Below, piece after piece: positions 7,999 through 17,048 of a DNA stretch of 64,000 nt; position 1 is the first letter of the stretch; each line of letters starts with the position of its first letter. The notes beneath the pieces are model-generated. The model ran no database searches. It had not been told where the DNA came from and was given only the letters and a program-made list of their open reading frames with translations. The stretch is from Burkholderia sp. BCC1644 (lineage in GTDB: Bacteria; Pseudomonadota; Gammaproteobacteria; Burkholderiales; Burkholderiaceae): contig NZ_CADFEI010000018.1 in NCBI RefSeq assembly GCF_902833225.1, positions 98,554-162,553 on the forward strand, given 5' to 3'. A program made the translations under genes and the position numbers.

Positions 7999-8976
7999 TC
8001 AGCCTTCCGGCATGCTGCCGTCGAGGGCGCGTTCGAGCGCGTCGAGTGCACGGGCCGTCGAGTCCGGCGCGATGCAGTCGACGACGATCCGCTCGGGCAT
8101 GGCGCGCAGCCACGTGATCTGGCGCTTGCAGAGCTGGCGCGTCGCGAAGATGCCTTTGTCGCGCATCGTCCGGTAGTCGGTGTCGCCGTCGAGGAATTCC
8201 CACGCCTGCCGGTAGCCGACGCAGCGCATCGACGGCAGGTCGGGATGGAGATCCTCGCGGCGGCGCAGCCGTTCGACTTCGTCGATGAAGCCTGCATCGA
8301 GCATCGCGTCGAAGCGCTGCGCGATCCGTGCGTGCAGCACCGCGCGATCCGACGGTTCGAGCGCGACCGGCACGAAACGGAACGCGGCGGCCGCATCGTC
8401 GGTGCGGCGCGGCGCGGCGAGCAGCACCGACATCGGCTGCCCGCTCAGCATGAAGATCTCGAGCGCACGCTGGATCCGCTGCGAATCGTTCGGTGCGAGC
8501 CGCGCGGCCGTGTCGGGATCGACCTGCGCGAGCCGCGCATGCAGCGCGGGCCAGCCGTCGCGCTCGGCTTCGGCATCGAGTGTCGCGCGCACGTCCGGAT
8601 CGGCGCCGGGCAGGTCGTTGAGCCCCTGCGTCAGCGCCTTGTAGTACAGCATCGTGCCGCCTGCGAGCAATGGCGTGCGGCCGCGCGCGATGATCTCGCC
8701 GATCAGGCGCAGCGTGTCCGTGCGGAATTCCGCGGCCGAATACGCGTCGGCCGGGTCGATGATGTCGATCAGGTGGTGCGGCACGCTCGCGCGCTCTTCG
8801 CGCGACGGTTTCGCGGTGCCGATATCCATGTCGCGGTAGACGAGCGCCGAATCGACGCTGACGATCTCGATCGGGCGGCGCGCGGCGAGCGCCAGCGCCG
8901 CGGCCGTCTTGCCTGAAGCGGTGGGGCCGAGCAGGCAGGCGATCGTCGTCGGAGCGGACTGCGGTGAAGCGCTCAT
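7999..8976 (-). CDS. miaA: tRNA dimethylallyltransferase
   Basis: MiaA adds a dimethylallyl group to A37 of tRNAs reading codons that begin with U. The 325-residue product has the P-loop LLGPTASGKTAAAL and the family stretch VSVDSALVYRDMDIGTAKPS. I start it at the ATG at 8976, which overlaps the mutL stop as ATGA; the longer in-frame extension lies inside mutL and is not family-like. The mutL-miaA order is conserved in many proteobacteria. It converges with the TetR gene with only 5 bp between them. Confidence 0.96.
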   Translation of the reverse strand: MSASPQSAPTTIACLLGPTASGKTAAALALAARRPIEIVSVDSALVYRDMDIGTAKPSREERASVPHHLIDIIDPADAYSAAEFRTDTLRLIGEIIARGRTPLLAGGTMLYYKALTQGLNDLPGADPDVRATLDAEAERDGWPALHARLAQVDPDTAARLAPNDSQRIQRALEIFMLSGQPMSVLLAAPRRTDDAAAAFRFVPVALEPSDRAVLHARIAQRFDAMLDAGFIDEVERLRRREDLHPDLPSMRCVGYRQAWEFLDGDTDYRTMRDKGIFATRQLCKRQITWLRAMPERIVVDCIAPDSTARALDALERALDGSMPEG

Positions 8977-10973
8977 TGGCCGCGCATGAACAGGCGGTCG
9001 AGATCGTTCAGCGTGAGCTGATACCAGGTCGGCCGGCCGTGATTGCACTGGTCGGCGCGCTCGGTCGCCTCCATCTGGCGCAGCAGCGCGTTCATCTCGT
9101 CGAGCGTCAGGCGCCGGTTCGCGCGCACCGCGTGATGGCACGCGAGCGTGCCGAGCAGTTCGTGCTGGCGCTCGGTGAGCACGCGCGAGCCGCCGAACGC
9201 GTGCAGGTCGGCGAGCACCGCACGCGCGAGCGACTGCAGGTCGGCATCCTTCAGCAGCGCCGGCACCGCGCGGATCGCGAGCGTCGTCGGCGACAGCACC
9301 GCGAGGTCGAAGCCGAGCGACTCGAGCGTGTCGCGTTCTTCCTCGACCGTGCCGATCTCGACCGGCGTGGCCGTCATCGAGATCGGCAGCAGCAGCGCCT
9401 GCACGGCCACCGTGCGGTCGGCGAGCGCGTTCTTGAACTGTTCGTACAGGATCCGCTCGTGCGCCGCGTGCATGTCGACGATCACGAGGCCGTACGCGTT
9501 CTGCGCGAGCACGTAGATGCCGTGGATCTGGCCGAGCGCGAAGCCGAGCGGCTGCTCGTCGTGCGTGGTGGCGGCGATCGGTGATGCGGTGAAGCCCGGC
9601 AAGGACGCGACGGGTGCGCCGGCCGAATCGCTTGCGACGGTTGTCGTGCCGTCCGGCGTGCCGGCACCCGTATCCTTGCGGCCGAACATCGCGTCGTAAA
9701 GCGCGAGCGGTTGCGCGACGGGCAGCGTGCCCTGCGTCATGCGTGCCTGGCGCATCCAGGTGTTGCCTGACGACGAGGACGACGGCGACGAGAAGCCGCT
9801 ACCACCGATGCCGGCGCTGCCGCCGGTCGCGTGGCCCTGGCTCTGCCCGAGCGGCGTGTCGAGGAACGACGACGGCCCGCGCGGCGTGGGTTCGATATGC
9901 GCGGCGTGGCCGCCCGCCGTGGTTTCCGGCGACGCGCCCGCGTGGCGCGCGAGCGCGCGCTGGACCGCATGAAACACGTACTGGTGGATCGAGCGCGAAT
10001 CGCGGAAGCGCACTTCGATCTTCGACGGATGCACGTTCACGTCGACGGCTTCGGGCGGCAGGTCGAGGAACAGCACGTACGACGGGTAGCGGTCGCCGTG
10101 CAGCACGTCCTCGTAGGCCGCGCGCACCGCGTGCGTCAGCAGCTTGTCGCGCACGAAGCGGCCGTTGACGAAGAAATATTGCTGGTCGGCGCGCCCGCGG
10201 CTTGCGGTCGGCAGCCCGGCGCAGCCGTAGACGGCCAGCGGGCCGGCCTGTTCGTCGAGCGGCAGGTGCGCGGTCGCGAAGCTGTCGCCGAGGATCTTCG
10301 CGACGCGCTGCGCGGGCTCGGTCGCATTCCAGTGCTCGACGGCCTTGCCGTTGTGCAGCACCGAGATCGCGACGTCCGGCCGCGCGAGCGCCGCGCGGCG
10401 GATCATTTCCAGGCAGTGGCCGAATTCGGTCTGCTCGCTCTTCAGGAACTTGCGTCGCGCGGGCGTGTTGAAGTACAGCTCGCGCACCTCGATCGTCGTG
10501 CCGGTCGAGCCGGCGGCGGGCGACAGCACGCCCGTCTGCGCATCGATCTTCATCGCGTGCGCGGCATCGGCCGTGCGGCTCGTGATCGACATCTCGGCGA
10601 CCGACGCGATCGACGCGAGCGCTTCGCCGCGGAACCCGAGCGTCGCGACGGCTTCGAGCTCCTCGAGCGAGCGGATCTTGCTGGTCGCATGGCGCATCAG
10701 CGCGAGCGCCAGCTCGTCGGGCGGGATCCCGCAGCCGTCGTCGGTGATCGAGATGCGCTTCACGCCGCCTTCTTCCAGCACGATGCGCAGCGACGTCGCG
10801 CCGGCGTCCATCGCGTTCTCGAGCAGCTCCTTGACGACCGACGCCGGGCGTTCGACGACCTCGCCGGCGGCGATCTGGCTGATCAGCTGGTCGGGCAGGG
10901 GCTGGATCGCGCGCAGCGGGCGCGGAGCGGGGGCGGGCGCGGCGCCCGCGGCCGTTTCGGTGATATCGGACAT
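8973..10973 (-). CDS. mutL: DNA mismatch repair protein MutL
   Basis: MutL links MutS mismatch recognition to strand incision. The 666-residue product has the GHKL ATPase N-terminus with IAAGEVVERPASVVKELLEN and DDGCGIP, then a Ser/Gly-rich linker around residues 360-430, then a C-terminal dimerisation domain. That domain contains DMHAAHERILYE at about residue 499, matching the D-x-H-A-x2-E-x4-E endonuclease motif, as expected for a species without MutH. The start is the ATG at 10973; an upstream ATG at 10997 is possible but less family-like. It overlaps miaA by 4 bp. Confidence 0.97.
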   Translation of the reverse strand: MSDITETAAGAAPAPAPRPLRAIQPLPDQLISQIAAGEVVERPASVVKELLENAMDAGATSLRIVLEEGGVKRISITDDGCGIPPDELALALMRHATSKIRSLEELEAVATLGFRGEALASIASVAEMSITSRTADAAHAMKIDAQTGVLSPAAGSTGTTIEVRELYFNTPARRKFLKSEQTEFGHCLEMIRRAALARPDVAISVLHNGKAVEHWNATEPAQRVAKILGDSFATAHLPLDEQAGPLAVYGCAGLPTASRGRADQQYFFVNGRFVRDKLLTHAVRAAYEDVLHGDRYPSYVLFLDLPPEAVDVNVHPSKIEVRFRDSRSIHQYVFHAVQRALARHAGASPETTAGGHAAHIEPTPRGPSSFLDTPLGQSQGHATGGSAGIGGSGFSSPSSSSSGNTWMRQARMTQGTLPVAQPLALYDAMFGRKDTGAGTPDGTTTVASDSAGAPVASLPGFTASPIAATTHDEQPLGFALGQIHGIYVLAQNAYGLVIVDMHAAHERILYEQFKNALADRTVAVQALLLPISMTATPVEIGTVEEERDTLESLGFDLAVLSPTTLAIRAVPALLKDADLQSLARAVLADLHAFGGSRVLTERQHELLGTLACHHAVRANRRLTLDEMNALLRQMEATERADQCNHGRPTWYQLTLNDLDRLFMRGQ

Positions 10974-11146
10974 GGCCGAATTATAGCGAGGCCGCACGCG
11001 CGTGCCGGGGCGGCGGGCCGTTACGTTTTTTCACGGAGCCTTAAGGTAGTTTCGGTATCATGACTCCATTGCGCGCGCCGCCTTGGCTGGCGGGCGCTTC
11101 CGCCATTTCCGGCCGTTCCGGCCCTATCGCCTTCGAGGAATTGCAT

Positions 11147-11830
11147 TTGGATACGCTGCTTCATTTCGTCAACCTTGTCCTGCATATCGACGCCTTCCTC
11201 GGCGACTTCATCCGGCAGTACGGCGCGTGGGTCTATCTCGTGCTGTTCCTGATCGTGTTCTGCGAGACGGGGCTCGTCGTGTTCCCGTTCCTGCCGGGCG
11301 ATTCGCTGCTGTTCATCGGCGGCGCGTTCGCGGCGACGGGCGAAATGAACGTCGGCGCGCTGATCGTACTGCTGCTCGTCGCGGCGATCTCCGGCAATAC
11401 CGTGAACTACCTGATCGGCCGCTGGGTCGGCCCGAAGGTGTTCAATACGCATATCCCGGTGCTCGAGCGTTTCCTCGACCGCGCCGCGCTGCAGAAGACG
11501 CACTCGTTCTACGACAAGCACGGCGGCAAGACGATCGTGCTCGCACGCTTCATCCCGGTCGTGCGCACGTTCGCGCCGTTCGTTGCGGGCGCGTCGTCGA
11601 TGAGCGCCGCGCGCTTCCAGCTCTTCAACGTGATCGGTGCGCTGGTCTGGGTGCTGCTGCTCGTGTTGCTCGGCTATTTCTTCGGCAACATCCCGTTTAT
11701 CCGCCAGTACCTGAACGTGATCGTGCTGGTCGGTATCGGTGCGGCGATCGTGCCGGTCGCGCTCGGCGCGGTGTGGAAGCTGGTACGCGGGAAGCAGTCG
11801 GACAATGCGCAGAAGACGGGCGGGCGCTGA
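11147..11830 (+). CDS. DedA family membrane protein
   Basis: This is a polytopic inner-membrane protein of the DedA/VTT (SNARE-associated) family, which contains undecaprenyl-phosphate and other lipid flippases. Visible signatures are the FLPGDSLLFIGG re-entrant loop motif and the FARFIPVVRTFAPFVAG-type basic motif (ARFIPVVRTFAPFVAG here). There are about five hydrophobic stretches. I prefer the TTG at 11147 (M-D-T-L-L-H..., 227 residues), which has GAGGAA just upstream; an ATG at 11060 would add 29 atypical residues. The gene is followed by a bidirectional terminator shared with mscS. Confidence 0.88.
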   Translation: MDTLLHFVNLVLHIDAFLGDFIRQYGAWVYLVLFLIVFCETGLVVFPFLPGDSLLFIGGAFAATGEMNVGALIVLLLVAAISGNTVNYLIGRWVGPKVFNTHIPVLERFLDRAALQKTHSFYDKHGGKTIVLARFIPVVRTFAPFVAGASSMSAARFQLFNVIGALVWVLLLVLLGYFFGNIPFIRQYLNVIVLVGIGAAIVPVALGAVWKLVRGKQSDNAQKTGGR

Positions 11831-11860
11831 GCGCGCGCGTTTCTTTTGCTTCGGCGCAAT

Positions 11861-11892
11861 AAAAAAGCGTGGCGAGTGCCACGCTTTTTTTT
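11861..11892. terminator. bidirectional rho-independent terminator
   Basis: AAAAAAGCGTGGC-gagt-GCCACGCTTTTTTTT has a 9-bp stem flanked by an A-run on one side and a T-run on the other. It terminates the dedA gene on the plus strand and mscS on the minus strand. Confidence 0.93.
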
Positions 11893-11907
11893 CGTCGGTC
11901 GATGCCG

Positions 11908-12720
11908 TTACGCGTTGCGATGCGAGACCGGCGTTTCGGGCGTCGGGTATTGCGCGTCGCGGAACGTCTCGAGGATCACGCGGTTGGTGTCGCAGTACAC
12001 CTGCCAGTAGTTCTCGGGCGCCGTGGACGGGCGCACGAACAGCAACGGGCCTTCCGGCGTGAACTGGAACACACCGACGTCCGGTGCCGGGTTGGTCAGC
12101 ACGTTCGGGATCTGCTGGATCGACGTCTTCAGGCGGTTGATCGCGTCAACCGCATCGACGCCGTTCGCGATCTTCGCGGTCAGGTCGACACGACGGTACG
12201 ACGTCGCGCTGTAGTTGGCGATGTTGTCCGAGAAGATCTTGTTGTTGCCGACGATCGTGACGATGTTGTCGGGCGTGATGATCGTCGTGCCGAACAGGCC
12301 GAGCTCCTTCACCGTGCCGGTGACGCCGCCCGCGTTGATCACGTCGCCGATCTTGAACGGGCGCAGCACCTGCATGAATACGCCCGCGGCGAAGTGCGCG
12401 AGCAGGCCGCCCCAGGCGGTGCCGATCGCGAGGCCGAGGCCGGCGAGCAGCGCGGCGAACGAGGTGGTCTGCACGCCGAAGATCTGCAGGATCGCGAGGA
12501 TCAGCAGGATCGTCAGCAGCACGCCGACGACGGAGGTCAGGTAGTCGGTGAGCGTCGGGTCGACCTTGCCGCTGCGGCGGACGACCTTGCCGAGCAGGCG
12601 GGTACCGATGCGGATCGCCCAGCGGCCGACGAACCACAAGACGATCGCGGCGAGGAGGTTGAGGCCGAAGTCGAGGCCGCGGGTCATCAGGAATTGCTGG
12701 GCGGTGGCGAGGTCGATCAT
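11908..12720 (-). CDS. small-conductance mechanosensitive channel (MscS family)
   Basis: This 270-residue inner-membrane channel is short, like E. coli MscS (286 residues). Two hydrophobic helices in the first 95 residues are followed by the pore helix GLGLAIGTAWGGLLAHFAAG and then the FKIGDVINAGGVTGTV beta domain typical of MscS. The C-terminal alpha/beta domain carries DTNRVILETF and ends PVSHRNA. A promoter with a consensus -10 lies 40 bp upstream. It releases solutes on hypo-osmotic shock. It marks the left border of the capsule locus. Confidence 0.92.
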   Translation of the reverse strand: MIDLATAQQFLMTRGLDFGLNLLAAIVLWFVGRWAIRIGTRLLGKVVRRSGKVDPTLTDYLTSVVGVLLTILLILAILQIFGVQTTSFAALLAGLGLAIGTAWGGLLAHFAAGVFMQVLRPFKIGDVINAGGVTGTVKELGLFGTTIITPDNIVTIVGNNKIFSDNIANYSATSYRRVDLTAKIANGVDAVDAINRLKTSIQQIPNVLTNPAPDVGVFQFTPEGPLLFVRPSTAPENYWQVYCDTNRVILETFRDAQYPTPETPVSHRNA

Positions 12721-12758
12721 GGGGGCTCTTGGTCGGACAGTATCAGTAAATTCAGATC

Positions 12759-12790
12759 ATTATAGAAATTTCTTCGTCCGTGGCGTAAGG
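12759..12790 (-). promoter_or_regulatory. putative sigma70 promoter of mscS
   Basis: Read on the minus strand, a perfect TATAAT (12759-12764) is preceded at 18 bp by a weak -35 TTACGC. It lies about 40 bp before the mscS start codon. Confidence 0.5.
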
Positions 12791-12817
12791 AATGACGGAC
12801 AGGAAGGCGCTATTCGA

Positions 12818-13903
12818 TTAGCGGTACATGAACCCATAGACCACAGCTTCCATCGCGCGGCTAGCAGGATTCTTGCCGCAAGGCTGGATGATCAGTTCAC
12901 GATCCTTGTGCCTTGGAGCAGTAATGAGGTGGCGCGCCGGCTGCACGGTGGGGAACCATGAGAAAAGGTCGTGGTGCGAAATCTGGGCGCCCCCGGTGAT
13001 CTGCACGATACCCGACCACCCGTGGTTGTGAAAGATGGGTAATACTTCGACCGCGTCCGGGAAATTCACCCGGATAGCCCAGTTGCTGCCACGCAGGTGC
13101 GAACCATCTTTTCGGGTCGTCAGCGAATGACTTCCCACGTAGCGCACGGCGGCGGCATCGTGCTTGACGAATATGTAGGATTCCTTTCTGTAATCGTCCG
13201 GCTTGATGCGCCAGTCCAGATTCGGTTCGCCGATCTTGCGAGCAGCAATGAAGAAGTCATGGCCTACCTCGGGGTACTCGCTTCCGACCTGCGCGACTCG
13301 TATTTCGAATCCCGCATCTTCGACTAGTGCCACCCAGTGGTTTGGCCCGAAAAAATACGGATGTTCCGGGTTGACTTCCCAACCAAATGGTACGGCCATC
13401 AACAGGTTGCCCCCCATTCTGATGATGCGGTTCAGTTCGCGGAATGTGCTGAACAGATCGAAGCTGTGTTCGATGCAGTGCGACGAGAAAACTGCATCAA
13501 AGGTCGAATCCGGGAACGAGTATTGATCGTTGTAGCCGAACGCGAAGTGATCACCAGGAATGCCATACGCCGCCGCACTTGCGCGCGAACCGTCTACGGC
13601 ACGCTGGTCCACGTCGAGATACCAGTAATCGAATTTGCGATCCGTCAGGTAGTCGAGCAACTTCGGAAAGAGGTTGCCGCCGCCGACATCCAGCACCTTC
13701 GATCCGTCGCGAATGAACCGGGCAGCCTCTTTCCATCGACCGAGGTATGCGTCGTGCCGCTTTGCGATGTAGGCATCGACATCCCCCTCGCGTTGCTTGA
13801 CTCCCTCGTACCAGTTGGACGTCATGTCTGCCTGACGTTGGGCGAACGTTTCTCGAGCTAACGCGATTTTGCCTGGGTTGCCAGTCTGTGTGTCTGATCT
13901 CAT
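12818..13903 (-). CDS. class I SAM-dependent methyltransferase with extra C-terminal domain
   Basis: This 361-residue protein has a Rossmann methyltransferase domain. Motif I is KVLDVGGGNLFP, the acidic residue after beta-2 lies in YLDVDQRAVDG, and motif IV/post-I regions FDAVFSSHCIEHSFD and GGNLLMAVPFG follow. The last about 120 residues form a separate beta-rich segment with several His and Trp (IFHNHGWSG, SHHDLFSWFP) that I do not recognise. It is the first gene inside the capsule locus and could methylate a capsule sugar or linker, but it might instead be cargo unrelated to the capsule. The acceptor is unknown. Confidence 0.8.
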   Translation of the reverse strand: MRSDTQTGNPGKIALARETFAQRQADMTSNWYEGVKQREGDVDAYIAKRHDAYLGRWKEAARFIRDGSKVLDVGGGNLFPKLLDYLTDRKFDYWYLDVDQRAVDGSRASAAAYGIPGDHFAFGYNDQYSFPDSTFDAVFSSHCIEHSFDLFSTFRELNRIIRMGGNLLMAVPFGWEVNPEHPYFFGPNHWVALVEDAGFEIRVAQVGSEYPEVGHDFFIAARKIGEPNLDWRIKPDDYRKESYIFVKHDAAAVRYVGSHSLTTRKDGSHLRGSNWAIRVNFPDAVEVLPIFHNHGWSGIVQITGGAQISHHDLFSWFPTVQPARHLITAPRHKDRELIIQPCGKNPASRAMEAVVYGFMYR

Positions 13904-14444
13904 CCGGGGTTTCCTCGTTGTTTTCAGCGTTGGCCAGGAACTGCTTACATTTCAGAATGTGTATCTACATCCTGTTATTTGTGCGAGTAAGGCAAAGTGA
14001 TTCTGACGTTGTCGGGTGACAGTATATGGAAGAAAGTACGAGACGGACTCGCGAAATGACGACGATCGGAGCGAACGTCGACCGACTTTCGGTGACTCCA
14101 CGTGGCGGTGCCGTGGATGGGCTGGACCTACCCTGGAGGGTCAACTTGACGATGGCAACGCAAAGCGTCTGGCAGCGCGTTGTGCTTGGGATGGCGGGCG
14201 TGAAAAAATCGAACGTATGCTGATCGAATCGATCATCGGGTGAGCACACCGGCATTCATTCGGAGCACAAAAAACGGACCGTTAGCGGATGGGTGTTTGC
14301 TGGGCGGGCACAGTCCAAGCTGCATCTAGCCGCGAGCGTGGCAGTACCAGAATCGAAGGTGCGGCAGTGCTCCTGGCGGTAATCAACAACACGGCTCTAG
14401 TACCGAGCAGAAGTAAAGTGATCGGCGATAGGTGAGGTGGGGTA

Positions 14445-14546
14445 GTGATTAGGCGGCCACTGGCTTCACTATCCGTGTTCCTGTTTGCGGTCGTCGATGC
14501 TGCGGTGTATGTTGGTTCAGTGTTGGGGCATCATTTGAAAGTGTAG
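14445..14546 (+). pseudogene. possible remnant: 33-codon hydrophobic frame
   Basis: Starting at a GTG, the frame reads RRPLASLSVFLFAVVDAAVY and then VGSVLGHHLKV before a stop. It looks like one membrane segment. It could be the N-terminal scrap of a membrane enzyme lost during capsule gene exchange, or chance. No further homologous frame follows. Confidence 0.2.
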
Positions 14547-14551
14547 AGCGG

Positions 14552-14595
14552 TGCGAGTTCATTGAATTTCGTGCGCTATATAATTTGAACTCGCA
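14552..14595. repeat. 10-bp perfect inverted repeat with AT-rich loop
   Basis: TGCGAGTTCA and TGAACTCGCA are exact reverse complements separated by 24 bp containing TATATAAT. It lies 48 bp beyond the 3' end of the sulfotransferase gene. There is no T-run, so it is not an ordinary intrinsic terminator. Confidence 0.6.
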
Positions 14596-14642
14596 TAAAA
14601 CTTGCGACTACAGTTGATGTGCCATCGGTAGCGGGCCTATGT

Positions 14643-15356
14643 TCAGTAATAATTTTCCAGGAACCAGTCAACGAATTTGGCGTGCGCTATTTGTTTTTCG
14701 CTTTGCGCCGTTTGTTTTATCTTTGCGAGATTAAATTCATGAGTTGCTTCTTCATTGGGTGGAAAATTGCATAGCATATTTAATTTATTAATGTTTTCAA
14801 TTTTATCGCTGAGGAATTCTTCGTAGCTTATCTCAATGCGGCGATCCTGCGGGAGGGCGCTGGCGAATGATTCGAGGTAGATGTCGGATAGCAAAATTGA
14901 TTTAAGCGCCTCCTCGATTTCTACTGAATCGGAGCTGATGTTGTTGTCCGGAGCGTCATTGGGGTCACCGTAATAATGGTAAAGTCCGGATTTCTTTGCC
15001 ATTGCAAGGCTGATTGCTTGTTGTATTTTATTCTTCCTTCTTATCACAATCCAATAGGCGTTCTGGCCAAAGAAGGCGTCTTTTACGGCATCGGAATTTG
15101 CCGACTCTCGCTTTATAATGGAGAGGGCCTTGCACATTATTTTCGACGAGGCCCATCCTTCAGGGTTTAGATACAGATTGCTCTGGATTCCAATTATTTC
15201 ATCTGCGGTCGATTCTGCGTGTAAGCCGGAGAATCGCTCCTGCGCCAGATCCCAGAATTCATATCCAAATCGCTCGTTGAGATAGTACGAGATGGATTCC
15301 GCAATAAATGTTGACCCGGAGCGGACTTCGCTTGCAATGTAAAGAGTTTTTCTCAT
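14643..15356 (-). CDS. Stf0-like sulfotransferase
   Basis: This 237-residue protein begins RKTLYIASEVRSGSTFIAES; RSGSTF is the 5'-phosphosulfate-binding loop of PAPS-dependent sulfotransferases, and YWIVIRRKNKIQQAISLAMA corresponds to the 3'-phosphate-binding strand and R-x-Q-A/S helix of the Stf0-type group. It would transfer sulfate from PAPS, in this context probably to a capsule sugar. The gene is far more AT-rich than its neighbours, with many A/T-ending codons, a mark of recent acquisition. It has no close neighbour within 200 bp, so it probably has its own promoter. A glycolipid acceptor is an alternative. Confidence 0.75.
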   Translation of the reverse strand: MRKTLYIASEVRSGSTFIAESISYYLNERFGYEFWDLAQERFSGLHAESTADEIIGIQSNLYLNPEGWASSKIMCKALSIIKRESANSDAVKDAFFGQNAYWIVIRRKNKIQQAISLAMAKKSGLYHYYGDPNDAPDNNISSDSVEIEEALKSILLSDIYLESFASALPQDRRIEISYEEFLSDKIENINKLNMLCNFPPNEEATHEFNLAKIKQTAQSEKQIAHAKFVDWFLENYY

Positions 15357-15576
15357 GGCATCCTCTTGATTTGCTTTATGCCATTGCGGCGCATGGCGGT
15401 CGGCATCTTGCTAGTATTGTTATTGGTGACTTGCTGTTAATTTATCTTGGCGTAGCTTGCGATTTCAGCTGTTTACCCCGCGGCTGGACGATCGTGGCGA
15501 CAGGAGGTCTGCGGGGCGCACGATTTTTCGCGCGACCCCGGATGCAGAAGCTTCGATCTCGGCTACCGCAACGCGT

Positions 15577-17007
15577 TCACTGTGCGGACTCCCGGCCATA
15601 CGTGTCCTGAAAGCGAACGATATCGTCTTCTCCAAGGTATGCGCCTGATTGCACCTCGATCAACTCGAGCGGGATCTTGCCGGGATTGCTCAAGCGGTGC
15701 GTTGCGCCGAGCGGGATGTAGGTCGACTGATTTTCGGTCAGCATGATTTCCTTGTCGCCGTTCGTGACCATTGCCGTACCCTTGACGACGATCCAGTGCT
15801 CGGCGCGATGGTGGTGCATCTGCAGGCTAAGCTGTGCGCCCGGGTTCACGATGATGCGCTTGACCTGGAAGCGGTCGCCCTGGTCGATGCCTTCGTAGGA
15901 ACCCCACGGGCGGACAACGCGGCGATGCGTGACCGATTCGTGGCGACCGGAGGCGTTCAGCCACTCGACGATCTTCTTGACATCCTGCGTCTTGTCGCGG
16001 TGGGCGACCAGCACGGCGTCGGCGGTTTCCACGATAACGATGTCGTCGAGGCCGATTGCCGCAACCATCCGGTGTTCAGCGCGGATATACGAGTTCTTCA
16101 CCGAGTCGGTGAAGATGTCGCCGATCAGCGCGTTGCCGTGATCGTCGGCGTCCGCGATGTCTGCGAGCGCGCTCCACGACCCGATGTCGTTCCAGCCGAG
16201 GTCGGCCGCCGCGACGACGGCTGCGCGCTCGGTCTTTTCCATCACCGCGTAGTCGATCGAGACGTTCGGGCAGGCCGCGAACACGTCGGCGTCGAGGCGG
16301 ACGAAGTCGTTGTCCCGCTTGGCGGATTCGAACGCGAGTTCTGCCTGGCGGGCAATCTCCGGCGCATGGCGATGCAGCTCCTCCATGTACGTGGACGCCC
16401 TAAGCATGAACATGCCGCTGTTCCAGTAGTAATTGCCATCGTTGAGGAAGCGCTCGGCCGTCGAGGTGTCGGGCTTTTCGACAAACGCGTCAACTTTGTA
16501 GACCTGCTTGTCGTCGACGATGGCCGGGCCGCGGCGGATGTAGCCGAAGCCGGTGTGCGCTTCTGTCGGCGTGATGCCGAACGTGACGAGGTGCTGGTCC
16601 GCAGCGATTGCCGCCGCCTCGGTTGCTGCGGCGATGAATGCCGGCTCGTCGAGAATGACGTGATCCGACGGCAGCACTAGCAGCAGCGCCTCGGGTGATT
16701 CGTGCAGCGCGAGCAGCGCGGCAATCGCGATCGCGGGCGCGGTGTTGCGACCTACCGGCTCGAGCACGATCGACGATGGCGTGATGCTGACCTGACGGAG
16801 TTGTTCCGCGACCAGGAAGCGCTGTTCGTTATTGGTGACGACGATGGGGGCCGTGGTGCCCGGGATGTGCTGAAGGCGAGCAGCTGTCTGCTGGACGAGC
16901 GTTTGATTGCCCGTCAACTTCAGGTACTGCTTCGGATAGCCGCCGCGCGACATCGGCCAAAGGCGGGTGCCGCTGCCGCCGCACAGAATTACCGGATGGA
17001 TGTTCAT
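15577..17007 (-). CDS. manC: mannose-1-phosphate guanylyltransferase / mannose-6-phosphate isomerase
   Basis: This bifunctional type II PMI-GMP makes GDP-mannose, the precursor for the gmd-rmd pathway further along the locus. The 476-residue product has the nucleotidyltransferase head VILCGGSGTRLWPMSR and PKQYLKL. Its C-terminal cupin-type isomerase domain has QMHHHRAEHWIVVKG and the PLGATHRLSNPG motif. I start at the ATG at 17007, immediately before MNIHPVILCGG; the upstream in-frame extension is not family-like. It lies 41 bp downstream of wcbA in the same direction, as in other Burkholderia wcb loci. Confidence 0.95.
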   Translation of the reverse strand: MNIHPVILCGGSGTRLWPMSRGGYPKQYLKLTGNQTLVQQTAARLQHIPGTTAPIVVTNNEQRFLVAEQLRQVSITPSSIVLEPVGRNTAPAIAIAALLALHESPEALLLVLPSDHVILDEPAFIAAATEAAAIAADQHLVTFGITPTEAHTGFGYIRRGPAIVDDKQVYKVDAFVEKPDTSTAERFLNDGNYYWNSGMFMLRASTYMEELHRHAPEIARQAELAFESAKRDNDFVRLDADVFAACPNVSIDYAVMEKTERAAVVAAADLGWNDIGSWSALADIADADDHGNALIGDIFTDSVKNSYIRAEHRMVAAIGLDDIVIVETADAVLVAHRDKTQDVKKIVEWLNASGRHESVTHRRVVRPWGSYEGIDQGDRFQVKRIIVNPGAQLSLQMHHHRAEHWIVVKGTAMVTNGDKEIMLTENQSTYIPLGATHRLSNPGKIPLELIEVQSGAYLGEDDIVRFQDTYGRESAQ

Positions 17008-17048
17008 GGTTGCAATTCCCAAGTCAAGTGTCCAATTTTGTGACTGGT

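Larger units (their letters stand above)
13904..14642. other. 739-bp gene-poor stretch at the left edge of the capsule locus
   Basis: No convincing gene is present. The stretch holds only short random frames, an unexplained inverted repeat (14552-14595), and a 33-codon hydrophobic frame (14445-14546) that may be the remnant of a lost gene. Its composition falls from high GC near the methyltransferase to AT-rich near the sulfotransferase gene. Confidence 0.6.

Noticed and set aside
13965..14255. Short frames on both strands in the gene-poor stretch
   Set aside because: They overlap each other on both strands and show no ribosome binding site or protein-like composition.
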